Assembly: GCA_934418125.1 (NCBI GenBank)
Contig: CAKRWT010000007.1
Location: 26,437-90,436 of the forward strand
Length of the DNA stretch: 64,000 nucleotides
Reading direction: 5' to 3'
Source of the DNA: an uncultured Lachnospiraceae bacterium
Lineage (GTDB): Bacteria > Bacillota > Clostridia > Lachnospirales > Lachnospiraceae
In this document: positions 19,737 through 28,998 of the stretch, piece by piece
Position numbering within the stretch: position 1 is the stretch's first letter
How the letters are laid out: every line of letters starts with the position of its first letter
Notes under the pieces: generated by a model
The model's database searches: none
Told to the model about the DNA's origin: nothing
The model's input: the letters and a program-made list of their open reading frames with translations, nothing else
Position numbers and translations under genes: made by a program

Positions 19737-21216
19737 CGCCCCAGTCTCCTATTGCAACGGTTGTATTTCCTTCTTCCGTAGTTACCTTTGTGTCAAAACG
19801 ATAATTCATCTGTGGCACATACTGTCCATTAATTTTCACATTACTGTATAAATACTGTACTGTATATTCCGTGTGAGGATAAGCTCCATCATTGGCTGCT
19901 TCGTAAGAGATTACGCTTCGCTGTACACCATCATCCTCCTGCTTGGTTCCCCAAATAGTAATAACACCTTTGGTGTTCACATAATCTTCATCAGCTAAGA
20001 AACTGTAATACCAGACACCATCTTCCTTCGTCAGCACCAATTGCTCCTGATTGACCGGAATATAAACATGTCCCAGCCAGTTGCCGGCATTCTCATTGAT
20101 AAAGTTATCCCGGTACTGCTGATAGGTATCCTCCACTATCAGGTCTCTTGCATATTCAAAATTACCGGCTGCAAACTGGGTAAAGGCTTCTGCAAAATAA
20201 TCCTGTACTGCCATAGCATCGGTCAGACAGGTACTTACCTCCGTAATCTCATCATTTGCTATCGCCTGGTTAATATCAGATAACATTGTGATATAGCTGT
20301 TCACATGGGTCATGGTAATACGGATGGAAGCATCATCAATCAGGGCATACTCTACCAGAAGATTTTTTAACTCCTCCGAAGGATTTGCCTGATACACCGC
20401 TAACATTCTGCGTAATAGTTGCTCGTAAGCATCATACTGACAGTTTTCCACCTCAATATTCTCATCATAGAAAATATCAAAATGGGCATCTTTTTCCTCT
20501 TCCTCATTTAAGGCAAACAATCTGTCATAACAAGTCTGTAACAGGGAAAGGGCATCTGCATTGGCTGCATTCTGCTCAATGACCTGCACGCATTTGTCTA
20601 CCGTATCCAAAGTAACATTCTTATCGTTAATCTCTGCCACCGCTTCGTTCAGAATAACCGTGCAGTAGTAATTTAACAGGCTCTCATCCTGGGTATTTTC
20701 CCAACCTTCGAATAGAATCTGCTTGGCTTCTTCTACCTTATTCTGTGCCATATCATTCTCTGCAATATTGCGATAGGCTTTTACCTGCTTCACATCTATC
20801 TCCAACGCACTTTCATAGGCCTGCTGTGCGCTCACATAGTCCTGTTCTTTTGTATACTTTTCTGCCTTGGACATCTCTCTGGACAACCGCATGGAAGGCA
20901 TGAATAATACCACCAGCGTAGCCGCAGCTGCCACAATCACAACACCGCTTGTTGCCATGGCAATCTTCTGTCTTCTGACTTTTCTCTTTCTGGCTTCTCT
21001 TCTACGGATACGTTCTGCATCTCTTCTGCTGGATTTTGTCTCAAGGCTTTCTGTCTTGTCCATTCTTTCTGTTTTTTCAGATACTACTTTCTTTTTCTTT
21101 ACAGCTTCTTTTCCGGTTGCATATTTTGTTGCTTTACCAGTTGTGCGGCTTGTTGTTTTACCGGTTGTACGTTTTACCGCTCCTGTTTGTGTTGTCTTTC
21201 TTTTCTTTGCTTCCAT
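19708..21216 (-). CDS. Membrane-anchored tetratricopeptide-repeat protein
   Basis: 502 residues. The first 80 are very basic, with threonine/glycine/lysine repeats (TTGKTTSRTTGKATKYATGK), and precede one transmembrane helix at about 87-106 (IAMATSGVVIVAAAATLVVL). The positive inside rule puts the basic tail in the cytosol and the rest outside. A TPR-like section follows (KAEKYTKEQDYVSAQQAYES and ALEIDVKQVKAYRNIAENDM), then an acidic C-terminal domain I do not recognise. Linked to thiN by overlap, though no functional link is apparent. Confidence 0.78.
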   Translation of the reverse strand: MEAKKRKTTQTGAVKRTTGKTTSRTTGKATKYATGKEAVKKKKVVSEKTERMDKTESLETKSSRRDAERIRRREARKRKVRRQKIAMATSGVVIVAAAATLVVLFMPSMRLSREMSKAEKYTKEQDYVSAQQAYESALEIDVKQVKAYRNIAENDMAQNKVEEAKQILFEGWENTQDESLLNYYCTVILNEAVAEINDKNVTLDTVDKCVQVIEQNAANADALSLLQTCYDRLFALNEEEEKDAHFDIFYDENIEVENCQYDAYEQLLRRMLAVYQANPSEELKNLLVEYALIDDASIRITMTHVNSYITMLSDINQAIANDEITEVSTCLTDAMAVQDYFAEAFTQFAAGNFEYARDLIVEDTYQQYRDNFINENAGNWLGHVYIPVNQEQLVLTKEDGVWYYSFLADEDYVNTKGVITIWGTKQEDDGVQRSVISYEAANDGAYPHTEYTVQYLYSNVKINGQYVPQMNYRFDTKVTTEEGNTTVAIGDWGGEHEFEIDY

Positions 21217-21408
21217 AATTCTGTCTTACCTCTGTCTAACTTTAACCCTGTTCCTGAAAAACACCTGTATCAGAACACATTTACAGGTCTTCTTCCTAAA
21301 AATTATCGCATACTTAATAATGCTATCACATTTCAGCAAGGTTTGTCTAGAACCCTGGACTGCTAAAATACGATGTTTTTCCAATTTATCTATGTTATAA
21401 TAGCTTTT

Positions 21409-22005
21409 ATGGAACCTATGATACGAATCAAATATAAAAGTAAAATATATGACCTGTCTTATACACTTATCCGCAGTAACCGTAAAAGTTTCTCTTTAAG
21501 TATTTTACCAGACTGCACGATTACGGTACGGGTGCCCTGTCATACCACCGATGCCGAAGTGCAAAAGATTCTCTTAGAGAAACAGCACTGGCTGATTACC
21601 CACTATCTGGAAATGCGCCAAAAGCAGGAACAGACTCCGGTTTCTGACCTTTCCGATACGCAGCGGACTGCCCTGGAAAAACGCTATATCCAGGCTGCCA
21701 AAGAATACTTCCCCAAACGAGTTGATTACTATCAGCAATTGACGGGCGGTGCTTACTCCCGCATTACCATCCGGGACCAGAAAACACGCTGGGGGAGCTG
21801 CAGCACCAAAGGCACTCTCTCCTTTAACTGGCGACTGATGCTGGCTCCCCCTGCTATTCTTGATTATGTGGTCGTCCATGAGTTATGTCATCTGACCCAC
21901 ATGAATCACTCTCCTGCTTTCTGGCAGGCCGTCGGGCAGGTCTGCCCTGACTATAAAGAGTGTCGCAAGTGGCTCAGGGAGCATGGTCAGGAACTGACTT
22001 TATAA
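21409..22005 (+). CDS. YgjP/SprT-like zinc metallopeptidase (DUF45, M48-like)
   Basis: About 198 residues with the zinc motif HELCH at about 157-161 and a third ligand in MNHSPAFW, preceded by RWGSCSTKGTLSFNWRLM, which is the hallmark of the YgjP-like family. Family members are predicted cytosolic metalloproteases of poorly known role. The start is uncertain: ATG at 21409 or 21418. A TATAAT at 21396-21401 lies so close that transcription would begin at about the first ATG, raising the chance of a leaderless message. Confidence 0.9.
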   Translation: MEPMIRIKYKSKIYDLSYTLIRSNRKSFSLSILPDCTITVRVPCHTTDAEVQKILLEKQHWLITHYLEMRQKQEQTPVSDLSDTQRTALEKRYIQAAKEYFPKRVDYYQQLTGGAYSRITIRDQKTRWGSCSTKGTLSFNWRLMLAPPAILDYVVVHELCHLTHMNHSPAFWQAVGQVCPDYKECRKWLREHGQELTL

Positions 22006-22012
22006 GAACACA

Positions 22013-23698
22013 TCAACTCTGTTTCTTTGTTTTTATCCGCATGGAACCATAGCGGCTGTTCCAGCTGCCATCTCTCCTGACATCCTTCGGCATCCGTCCA
22101 GCGGCTTCGCTTCTTCTGCCATGCTCCGCTTTTCCTCTGTCCTGACCATCCCGGCTCTTGCGTCCGTCACGCCCTCTCTGACCATCCCGGCTTCTTTGTC
22201 CGTCACGTCCTCTCTGACCATCCCGGCTTCTTTGTCCGTCACGTCCTTTTCGTCCACTCCGGTCTGCGCCACGCCTTTCAAAGAAAAATTTTTCCGCCTT
22301 AATATCTTCTATCTCATCCCCCAGCTTCATTTTCATGAAAGCGGCTGCAATCTGTGTGGCACTGTACTGTCCCAGGGCAATCTCATCCAGAATATATTCC
22401 GCTGCCCGGCTTACATCTTCTGTTTCGATGACCTTTTCCGCCTCCTGCAGAATTTTTTTTGCTTTCCGTTCCATAATATCTGCCGCATTCGGTATTTTAC
22501 GCTCTCTGATTTTGGTATGGCAGATACGTTCAATATCCCGCACCTTATAGATTTCCCTGCCAACTACCAGCGTAAAGGAACGCCCGGTCTTGCCGGCACG
22601 TCCGGTTCTGCCGATACGATGCACGTAATATTCAATATCCTCCGGCACATCAAAATTATAGACTGCCTCCACATCGCTGACATCGATTCCTCTGGCTGCC
22701 ACGTCCGTTGCAATCAGTATATTGGCTCTGCCACTGCGGAACAGATTCATAACGGTATCCCTCTGATGCTGGGACAAATCGCCATGCAAGCCTTCTACCT
22801 CATACCCACGGGCTTTCAGGTGCTCGGTCAGTTCATCTACCATTCTCTTCGTGTTGCAGAAAATCAGAGCCCGTTTCGGGTCATAATAGTCAATCAGACG
22901 GCACAACACCTCTTCTTTGTCCTGTCTGCGCACTTGATAATATGCCTGCTTAATCAATGGAATGGTAACTTCCTTTGGTGTCATCTTAATAAATGCCGCA
23001 TCCTTCTGGTAAGTCTTGGTAATGTCCAGAATCGGCTTTGGCATCGTGGCAGAAAACAGTCCTGTCTGTCTGTTTTCCGGCATTTCCTTTAAAATCGTTT
23101 CAATGTCTTCCCGGAAGCCCATGTTTAACATTTCATCGGCTTCGTCCAGGACAACCGTGTGTACCGTTTCCATACGCAGGGTATGTCTGCGCATGTGATC
23201 CATCACACGTCCCGGCGTACCAACCACAATTTGTACGCCTCCCTTTAAGTTCTTAATCTGCTTCACAATATCCTGTCCACCATAAATCGGCAGTACCTTG
23301 ATACCATGCATGTATTTGGAAAATTTGCGAAGCTGATCCGCAGCCTGCATGGCAAGTTCTCTCGTTGGGCATAAAATAACAGCCTGCAAAGAACGGTCCT
23401 CCGGGTCAATCTTCTGTAGAATCGGAATACCAAATGCCGCTGTTTTTCCGGTACCTGTCTGCGCCTGTCCAATAATATCCTGTCCCGACATAAAAATCGG
23501 AATTGCCTGTTCCTGGATTGGTGTCATTTGTTCAAATCCCAGTTCGGTCACGGCACGAAGAATTCTCTCATCAATATCTGCATCTTCATAACGCATCGTA
23601 CTCTCCTGTCCATTTCCTTCTTCCCCGGATTCGCTTACCAGTTCCCTCTCCAGAAACTCTTCAAACTGCTGATTCTTCTTTGTTCTGTTGTTACTCAT
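22013..23698 (-). CDS. DEAD-box ATP-dependent RNA helicase with RDGQR-repeat tail
   Basis: 561 residues of the DeaD/CshA group, which unwinds RNA during ribosome assembly, mRNA decay and cold growth. Motif Q (FEQMTPIQEQAIP), motif I AQTGTGKT (79-86), Ib TPGR, motif II VLDEADEM, III SAT, V ATDVAARGIDV and VI HRIGRTGRAG are all present. After about residue 470 a basic tail has 12-residue repeats of GRDGQRSRDGQR type, likely an RNA-binding or phase-separating region. The start has GGAG upstream. Confidence 0.95.
   Translation of the reverse strand: MSNNRTKKNQQFEEFLERELVSESGEEGNGQESTMRYEDADIDERILRAVTELGFEQMTPIQEQAIPIFMSGQDIIGQAQTGTGKTAAFGIPILQKIDPEDRSLQAVILCPTRELAMQAADQLRKFSKYMHGIKVLPIYGGQDIVKQIKNLKGGVQIVVGTPGRVMDHMRRHTLRMETVHTVVLDEADEMLNMGFREDIETILKEMPENRQTGLFSATMPKPILDITKTYQKDAAFIKMTPKEVTIPLIKQAYYQVRRQDKEEVLCRLIDYYDPKRALIFCNTKRMVDELTEHLKARGYEVEGLHGDLSQHQRDTVMNLFRSGRANILIATDVAARGIDVSDVEAVYNFDVPEDIEYYVHRIGRTGRAGKTGRSFTLVVGREIYKVRDIERICHTKIRERKIPNAADIMERKAKKILQEAEKVIETEDVSRAAEYILDEIALGQYSATQIAAAFMKMKLGDEIEDIKAEKFFFERRGADRSGRKGRDGQRSRDGQRGRDGQRSRDGQRGRDGRKSRDGQDRGKAEHGRRSEAAGRMPKDVRRDGSWNSRYGSMRIKTKKQS
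22141..22250 (-). repeat. 36-bp in-frame tandem repeat in the helicase tail
   Basis: Three near-identical 36-bp units begin at 22141, 22177 and 22213 and encode the repeated 12-residue RDGQR units. Such a repeat can change copy number by slippage without breaking the frame. Confidence 0.85.
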
Positions 23699-23746
23699 TC
23701 TTTCTCCATTTCTATTTCTTTCTTAATTCGCTATTCCTTCCCACAA

Positions 23747-24418
23747 TTATGCCAGATATACTTTCCGGAGCTTATTGACTGCACGCTCTGTAATCAGACA
23801 GGCTCCATGCTCCTCCAGATAATTCATTCGTTCCTGCGACACAGCAACCAGATTGCCAAATTCCAATGCCAGGGCACTTATTTTATTAAAGTTCTTATAA
23901 GAAATACGTCCCTTTTCCAAAAGCAGATAATACACTCCACTCTCCTCGTACAGTGTGCTCTTAACAGAAAACTGTGTGGGTATACACGCCGCATAACGCA
24001 TTGCCTGATGCATGGAGGCAAAGACAATCATTCTGCGGTTCTCATCATAATCTGTCACCGTTTTTTCTATAGTGGCATTCTTTTCCTCTGCCGTATCTCC
24101 CTGCCCGGTAATCTCTGCTCCTACATCCTGCAGTACTTCCTTTAAATGGCTTAAAATATCCCGGAACGCTGCGGGACTGTCATCGGTAAAGGTCAATACC
24201 ATACCCTTATCCTTCAATGGCGTAATCTGCATGGCAATATTACCACTATTAATCTTGTAGCCCACTTCCTCATGCGCTCTTTCGATTACGTCCCGTAAAA
24301 ACTCTTCTCCCTTTGGATTCCGCTCAAAAATATCGGACAGCGTCAAGCCATATTCCAACATATCTTCTTCTGTAATGATGCACTGTACGGTTGCTTCGTT
24401 AATCTTTCTATACTTCAT
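23747..24418 (-). CDS. mecA: Adaptor protein MecA
   Basis: About 223 residues. The N-terminus MKYRKINEATVQCIITEEDM and the segment LSDIFERNPKGEEFLRDVIE match MecA substrate-binding domains; the C-terminal part (MIVFASMHQAMRYAACIPTQ, YLLLEKG, LALEFGN) matches the ClpC-binding domain. MecA targets proteins to ClpCP for degradation. A promoter lies upstream. The ATG at 24418 gives the canonical start; one four codons upstream is possible. Confidence 0.93.
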   Translation of the reverse strand: MKYRKINEATVQCIITEEDMLEYGLTLSDIFERNPKGEEFLRDVIERAHEEVGYKINSGNIAMQITPLKDKGMVLTFTDDSPAAFRDILSHLKEVLQDVGAEITGQGDTAEEKNATIEKTVTDYDENRRMIVFASMHQAMRYAACIPTQFSVKSTLYEESGVYYLLLEKGRISYKNFNKISALALEFGNLVAVSQERMNYLEEHGACLITERAVNKLRKVYLA

Positions 24419-24490
24419 CGCTTCTTTCATCCTCTGTTGTGTCTTTCATCACATGTGGTTTCTTATCGTGAATTCCCATCTTCCCACGCT

Positions 24491-24520
24491 ATTGTACTAC
24501 AGACCCTGACTAAGATGCAA
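24491..24520 (-). promoter_or_regulatory. Sigma-A-type promoter of mecA
   Basis: TTGCAT at 24520-24515, an 18-base spacer and TACAAT at 24496-24491, read on the minus strand, about 75 bases before the start codon. Confidence 0.6.
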
Positions 24521-24636
24521 CCAGCAACCGGAAAGTTTTCGCGATGCCTAACATAAATTCGTTTTTTGCCGATATATATAATAAGAACAAGAGGTTCGTA
24601 GTTACAACCATATCCAAGGAGGGATTACCGCAGCTT

Positions 24637-24896
24637 ATGTACTTGACAGGAATTATAAAGTGGAAGCGGTTTCGGCGATTACACCGTTAAAGAAGATTAC
24701 TTCTGATACCAAAAATCACCAGTCCAAGCAGAAATCGTCCAAAGATTCTTCCCGGTTATTTTTCTCGAAGGTTCTGGACGCAGCATGTGAACAGGAAAAG
24801 GAATCCAGAAAAGACATCAACCTGTGTCTCAATGGTTACACCAAGGATGCACTTCCTTTCTACCAGTATGTAAACATGCGTGAATATTGTCTCTGA
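24637..24896 (+). CDS. Small orphan protein (78 residues) with a possible upstream leader peptide
   Basis: The main frame runs from GTG 24660 to 24896: lysine-rich N-terminus (PLKKITSDTKNHQSKQKSSK), a central helix with LFFSKVLDAACEQE, and a tail that ends FYQYVNMREYCL. Not recognised. A strong AAGGAGG site at 24616-24622 sits 14 bases before ATG 24637, but that ATG opens a different frame of only 17 codons (MYLTGIIKWKRFRRLHR) which ends after the GTG. So either the short peptide is a coupled leader, or the true start lies in the main frame without an ATG. A TATAAT at 24577-24582 may be its promoter. It ends in a strong terminator. Confidence 0.5.
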
Positions 24897-24924
24897 CAAA
24901 GTTTACTCTGATGGGTAACCATAC

Positions 24925-24960
24925 AAGAAGTGCCATCGTTTTGATGCGATGGCACTTCTT
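24925..24960. terminator. Bidirectional terminator between the orphan gene and trpA
   Basis: A perfect 14-bp stem, AAGAAGTGCCATCG with CGATGGCACTTCTT, and an eight-base loop. It ends in TTCTT on the plus strand and in TTCTTG on the minus strand. The position between two convergent genes fits termination in both directions. Confidence 0.8.
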
Positions 24961-24965
24961 CTGTA

Positions 24966-25760
24966 TCAGCGATTCATCTCTTTCTTAAAACTGTTTACAT
25001 ATTCTTTTGCCACATCTGTGCTGTAATTATTTTCTTCCATCAGGTTAATAAAATGGGAGCCTACGATGCAGCCATCGATAATCTCTTTCATCGGCAACAC
25101 ATCTGCCGCCGTCCGGATACCAAAGCCCATCATAACCGGAATCTTGGATACCTTTTTTACCTGCGCTAAATAATTTACTACATTCTTATGGAAATCAGCA
25201 GCCTGTCCGGTTACCCCCATAGAAGAAACACAGTAAACAAATCCACGGGCATGCTCTAACAGCATCGGGATTCTGTCACCGGATACCGGGGTTACCAGCT
25301 GGATAAGAACCGGTGCCTGTTCAACCACGTCCAGTACATCCTGCAGCTGTTTCTGCTCTTCGTATGGCAAATCCGGGATAATCAGTCCGTCCACGCCGAC
25401 CTGGGCACATTTTTTCACAAAGTCTTCCAGTCCATAATACAAAATCGTATTAAAATACATCATAAACACTAGCGGCACCTGACAGCCATCTTCCCGAATC
25501 TTTTCCACCATATCAAATACTTTCCGCAAATTAGTTCCCTGCTGAATGGACTTATAGGAAGCCGCCTGAATAACCGGCCCGTCTGCCACCGGGTCAGAGA
25601 ATGGAATTCCCAGTTCCAGTACATCAATTCCCGCTTCTGCCTGGGCTTTCACAAGGGCTTCACAGCCTTCCATGTCCGGCAGTCCTGCTGTCATATATGT
25701 GATAAAAGCTTTTTCATTCTTTTCTTTTACCTGTTGCAATCTCTCTTCGATTCTGTTCAT
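24966..25760 (-). CDS. trpA: Tryptophan synthase alpha subunit
   Basis: 264 residues. Cleaves indole-3-glycerol phosphate to indole within the alpha-beta complex. The motif VLELGIPFSDPVADGPVIQ carries the catalytic Asp and flanking residues; the catalytic Glu is in VLELG; phosphate-binding GFGI is at FGIRTAADV, followed by GCIVGSH. Last gene of the trp operon, 20 bases after trpB. Confidence 0.97.
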   Translation of the reverse strand: MNRIEERLQQVKEKNEKAFITYMTAGLPDMEGCEALVKAQAEAGIDVLELGIPFSDPVADGPVIQAASYKSIQQGTNLRKVFDMVEKIREDGCQVPLVFMMYFNTILYYGLEDFVKKCAQVGVDGLIIPDLPYEEQKQLQDVLDVVEQAPVLIQLVTPVSGDRIPMLLEHARGFVYCVSSMGVTGQAADFHKNVVNYLAQVKKVSKIPVMMGFGIRTAADVLPMKEIIDGCIVGSHFINLMEENNYSTDVAKEYVNSFKKEMNR

Positions 25761-25779
25761 GCTTTTTACCCTCGTCTTT

Positions 25780-26964
25780 CTAATTCAGATATCCGTTGCC
25801 GCTAAAATAGGATTCAATCGTATGCACGTCCTTATCCCCGCGTCCTGACAGACATAACACAATTGCCTGGTCTTTCGTCATGGTCTTTGCCTTCTTGAAA
25901 GCATAAGCAAGCGCATGAGCACTTTCAATCGCCGGAATGATTCCTTCTAGTTTACATAATTCTGCAAGTGCTTCCATCGCCTCATCATCGGTAATGGATA
26001 CATACTGTGCCCGTCCACTGTCACGCAGATACGCATGCTCCGGTCCTACCCCCGGATAATCCAGTCCGGCCGAAATGGAATGGGCAAGCTGCACATTCCC
26101 ATCTTCATCCTGCAACAGGTAAGAACGCATACCATGCAGCGTGCCTGGTTTACCCAACGCCATGGCAGAAGCATGTTTCCCGGTCTCAATTCCCATACCG
26201 GCTGCCTCCACACCGATTAACTCAACTCCCGGCTCATCGATAAAGTCTGCAAACATACCAATAGAGTTGGAGCCGCCGCCTACACATGCCATAACCACTT
26301 CCGGCAGTCTTCCCTCTTTCTCCAGAAACTGTCTCTTGGCTTCTACACTGATACACTTCTGGAATTCTTTTACCATCTTCGGATACGGATGAGGTCCTAC
26401 CGCAGACCCGATGATATAGAAAGTATCCTCTGCCTCCTTTGCCCAGGTACGGATTGCTTCGTTGGTGGCATCCTTCAAGGTATTGCTGCCGGAATGGACA
26501 CTGACTACCTCGGCACCTAACATCTCCATACGCATAACATTTAAGTGCTGTCTCTCAATATCCTCCGCGCCCATGTATACCTTACATTCCATATTAAAAA
26601 GAGCTGCCCCCGTAGCCGTTGCCACACCATGCTGACCGGCTCCTGTCTCTGCGATTACCTTCGTCTTTCCCATACGCTTTGCCAGAAGAATCTGTCCGAT
26701 TACGTTATTTATCTTATGGGCGCCGGTATGGTTTAAATCCTCTCTCTTTAAATAAATCTTCGTGCCATATTTCTCAGAAAGTCTCTCTGCCAGGTATAAA
26801 GGAGTTTCCCTTCCTACATATTCCCGCAGATAATAGTGATACTCTTCCCAGAATTTCGGATCGGCAATTGCCTCCTCAAAAGCTTTTTCCAGTTCTGCCA
26901 GTGTGTTCATCAGAGTTTCTGCCACATACTGTCCGCCAAATGCTCCATAATATTTGTCGCTCAT
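25780..26964 (-). CDS. trpB: Tryptophan synthase beta subunit
   Basis: 394 residues, PLP enzyme that joins indole and serine. Opens with [15 protein letters not shown]; the PLP lysine is in HTGAHKINN; the phosphate-binding [15 protein letters not shown] and the C-terminal LSGRGDKDV are complete. This is the TrpB1 type that works with TrpA. Confidence 0.97.
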   Translation of the reverse strand: MSDKYYGAFGGQYVAETLMNTLAELEKAFEEAIADPKFWEEYHYYLREYVGRETPLYLAERLSEKYGTKIYLKREDLNHTGAHKINNVIGQILLAKRMGKTKVIAETGAGQHGVATATGAALFNMECKVYMGAEDIERQHLNVMRMEMLGAEVVSVHSGSNTLKDATNEAIRTWAKEAEDTFYIIGSAVGPHPYPKMVKEFQKCISVEAKRQFLEKEGRLPEVVMACVGGGSNSIGMFADFIDEPGVELIGVEAAGMGIETGKHASAMALGKPGTLHGMRSYLLQDEDGNVQLAHSISAGLDYPGVGPEHAYLRDSGRAQYVSITDDEAMEALAELCKLEGIIPAIESAHALAYAFKKAKTMTKDQAIVLCLSGRGDKDVHTIESYFSGNGYLN

Positions 26965-26988
26965 AGTCTTCTCCTTTTCTTCCCTGTT

Positions 26989-27654
26989 CTATCGGTTTCT
27001 TACCTGTTTCACAAAGGTTCTTATTTTCTCCCTGTCTTTTCCCACTCTGTCCGGTGCTATTTCCACCCCGCTGGAAACATCTACCACATCTGGCAGCACT
27101 TCCCGGATTGCCTGCCTTACATTTCCGGGATGCAATCCACCTGCCAGAAATAAGGGCTTGTCCCGTCTTCCGCTCCGCCCCAGCTTCTTCCAGTCAAAGG
27201 TTCTGCCACTGCCGGGTTCACTGGCATCAAACAGACGGGCTTTGATTTTCTCCCCGCAGGATACTGTCTCCAAATCTTCCTGTGTTGTATCGTTGTAGGC
27301 TCTTATTACCGGAATGGTAATAGCGTTTAACGTTTCCTCTTCCAGTTTTCCATGTATCTGAATCCAATCAAATCCGGCTGCTTCTATCTGTCCTGCCTGA
27401 CTGCCCGTGGGGGATACCATGACCGCTACCGCCTCCATGGGCTGCCCGGCTGCCGTTTTTCCCTGTCGGATAACCTGTAGGATTTCTTTTGCCTGCTCCA
27501 GGGAAATATTTCGCTTGCTCTTTTCAAAAAACAGCACCATTCCCACATACTCAACCTGTTCTTCTACCAGCCACTGTGCTTCAGTCACGGAGGTAATGCC
27601 ACAGATTTTAATGCCGGGAATCTTGTCCGTTTCTCTTATATCTCTTCTTTCCAC
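26989..27654 (-). CDS. trpF: Phosphoribosylanthranilate isomerase
   Basis: About 221 residues, TIM barrel, Amadori rearrangement of phosphoribosylanthranilate. KIPGIKICGITSVTEA holds the catalytic Cys (in KICG), and LAGGLHPGNVRQAI and DVSSGVE the phosphate and catalytic Asp parts. The first usable start codon is a GTG inside the end of trpC (19-base overlap), so translation probably depends on trpC. Confidence 0.93.
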   Translation of the reverse strand: MERRDIRETDKIPGIKICGITSVTEAQWLVEEQVEYVGMVLFFEKSKRNISLEQAKEILQVIRQGKTAAGQPMEAVAVMVSPTGSQAGQIEAAGFDWIQIHGKLEEETLNAITIPVIRAYNDTTQEDLETVSCGEKIKARLFDASEPGSGRTFDWKKLGRSGRRDKPLFLAGGLHPGNVRQAIREVLPDVVDVSSGVEIAPDRVGKDREKIRTFVKQVRNR

Positions 27655-28412
27655 TTCTTCGCCAATGCCTCCGGGTCCGTTGCCTCCATAAATACAGTGC
27701 CAATCAACAGGGCATCTACTCCCACTTTCTTAAGAAAAGCCACGTCTTCGTCTTTTGTAACACCGCTTTCTGATACCAGTAAGGTTTCCTCCGGCACCAT
27801 CTGTGCCAGCTTGCTGGTTGTCTCCAAATCAATGGTAAAGTCTTTCAGGTTCCGGTTATTTACCCCGATGATTTTCGCATCCAGTCCTACCGCCCGCATC
27901 ATTTCCACTTCGTCATGCACCTCTACCAGCACATCCATGCCAAGGGCATACGCCAGTTCGTAGAACAGTTTCAGTTCCCGGTCTGTCAGAATGGCTGCAA
28001 TTAACAGAATGCAATCTGCACCGATAACCTTTGCCTCGAATATCTGATAGGGATCAATGATGAAATCCTTCCGAATCATCGGTAATGGGGATATCTGCCG
28101 AATCTGTTTGAAATACTCCACACTGCCCAGGAAATGGTCTTCCTCCGTCAGACAGGAAATGGCATCCACCGATGCATTGTACTGTCCGATACGGTCTGTC
28201 AGCTCTATCTTATTATCCATTTTCCCATGGCTGGGGGAAGCTTTCTTAAACTCCCCAATAATGGATAAGCCCTCCTTCGCCAACGCCTTGTAGAAGCTTA
28301 TGCTCTCCCGCTCACAGGAAGCTGCCAGGGTTTTCATCTCCTCTTCGGAAATCCGCGCCTTATGCTCCACCAGACGTTTCTTCTTGTCTGCTACAATCTC
28401 ATCTAATATCAT
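27636..28412 (-). CDS. trpC: Indole-3-glycerol phosphate synthase
   Basis: 258 residues. SIIGEFKKASPSHG carries the catalytic Lys region; RKDFIIDPYQIFEA, LVEVHDEVE, GVNNRNL and VSESGV complete the barrel. Directly follows trpG, which leaves no room for trpD between them. Confidence 0.97.
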   Translation of the reverse strand: MILDEIVADKKKRLVEHKARISEEEMKTLAASCERESISFYKALAKEGLSIIGEFKKASPSHGKMDNKIELTDRIGQYNASVDAISCLTEEDHFLGSVEYFKQIRQISPLPMIRKDFIIDPYQIFEAKVIGADCILLIAAILTDRELKLFYELAYALGMDVLVEVHDEVEMMRAVGLDAKIIGVNNRNLKDFTIDLETTSKLAQMVPEETLLVSESGVTKDEDVAFLKKVGVDALLIGTVFMEATDPEALAKKWKEEI

Positions 28413-28428
28413 AGGTTGTCTTTTCCTC

Positions 28429-28998
28429 CTATATCACACCATTTACGAAGTTCTCCACCAGACGCTTGCCGTGCTCGGTATAGATGGATTCCGGATGGAA
28501 CTGTAAACCAACCACCGGATACTCTTTGTGCCGGATTGCCATAATTTCGCCATCCTCGGTCTGTGCCAGAATCTTCAGACAATCCGGGAATCCTTCTTTC
28601 TGCACTGCCAGGGAATGATACCTTGCCACTTTCATCGGGCTGTTGATGCCGGTAAAAATGCTTGTACCATCATGGGCAATCCGGCTCTGCTTTCCATGAA
28701 ATATTTTCCTGGCATAAGATACGGTTCCCCCCAGAGCTTCCCCGATACACTGATGTCCCAGGCAGATGCCAAGGATTGGTTTCTTTCCGGTAAAATGCTT
28801 TACTACATCCAGGCAGATGCCTGCCTCTTTCGGACTTTTCGGTCCCGGCGAAAGAACGATTTTATCTGGGTTTAACTGCTCTATCTCTTCTATGGTAATC
28901 TTATCATTCCGGACTACTCTGATGTCACTTGTAAAGGTTCCAATATACTGATATAAATTATAGGTAAACGAATCGTAATTATCAATGAGTAAAATCAT
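28429..28998 (-). CDS. trpG: Anthranilate synthase component II (glutamine amidotransferase)
   Basis: 189 residues. Class I amidotransferase with the nucleophile in GICLGHQCIGE and the His/Glu pair in LQFHPESI. It releases ammonia for TrpE. It overlaps the trpE stop by four bases (ATGA). There is no C-terminal TrpD domain, unlike the TrpGD fusions of some bacteria. It may also serve para-aminobenzoate synthesis. Confidence 0.95.
   Translation of the reverse strand: MILLIDNYDSFTYNLYQYIGTFTSDIRVVRNDKITIEEIEQLNPDKIVLSPGPKSPKEAGICLDVVKHFTGKKPILGICLGHQCIGEALGGTVSYARKIFHGKQSRIAHDGTSIFTGINSPMKVARYHSLAVQKEGFPDCLKILAQTEDGEIMAIRHKEYPVVGLQFHPESIYTEHGKRLVENFVNGVI

Noticed and set aside
22121..23092. 323-codon plus-strand open frame
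   Set aside because: Antisense to the DEAD-box helicase, whose motifs are complete; no ribosome site.
28413..28428. Hidden or fragmented trpD
   Set aside because: Only 16 bases lie between trpG and trpC; no TrpD-like sequence found in the window.
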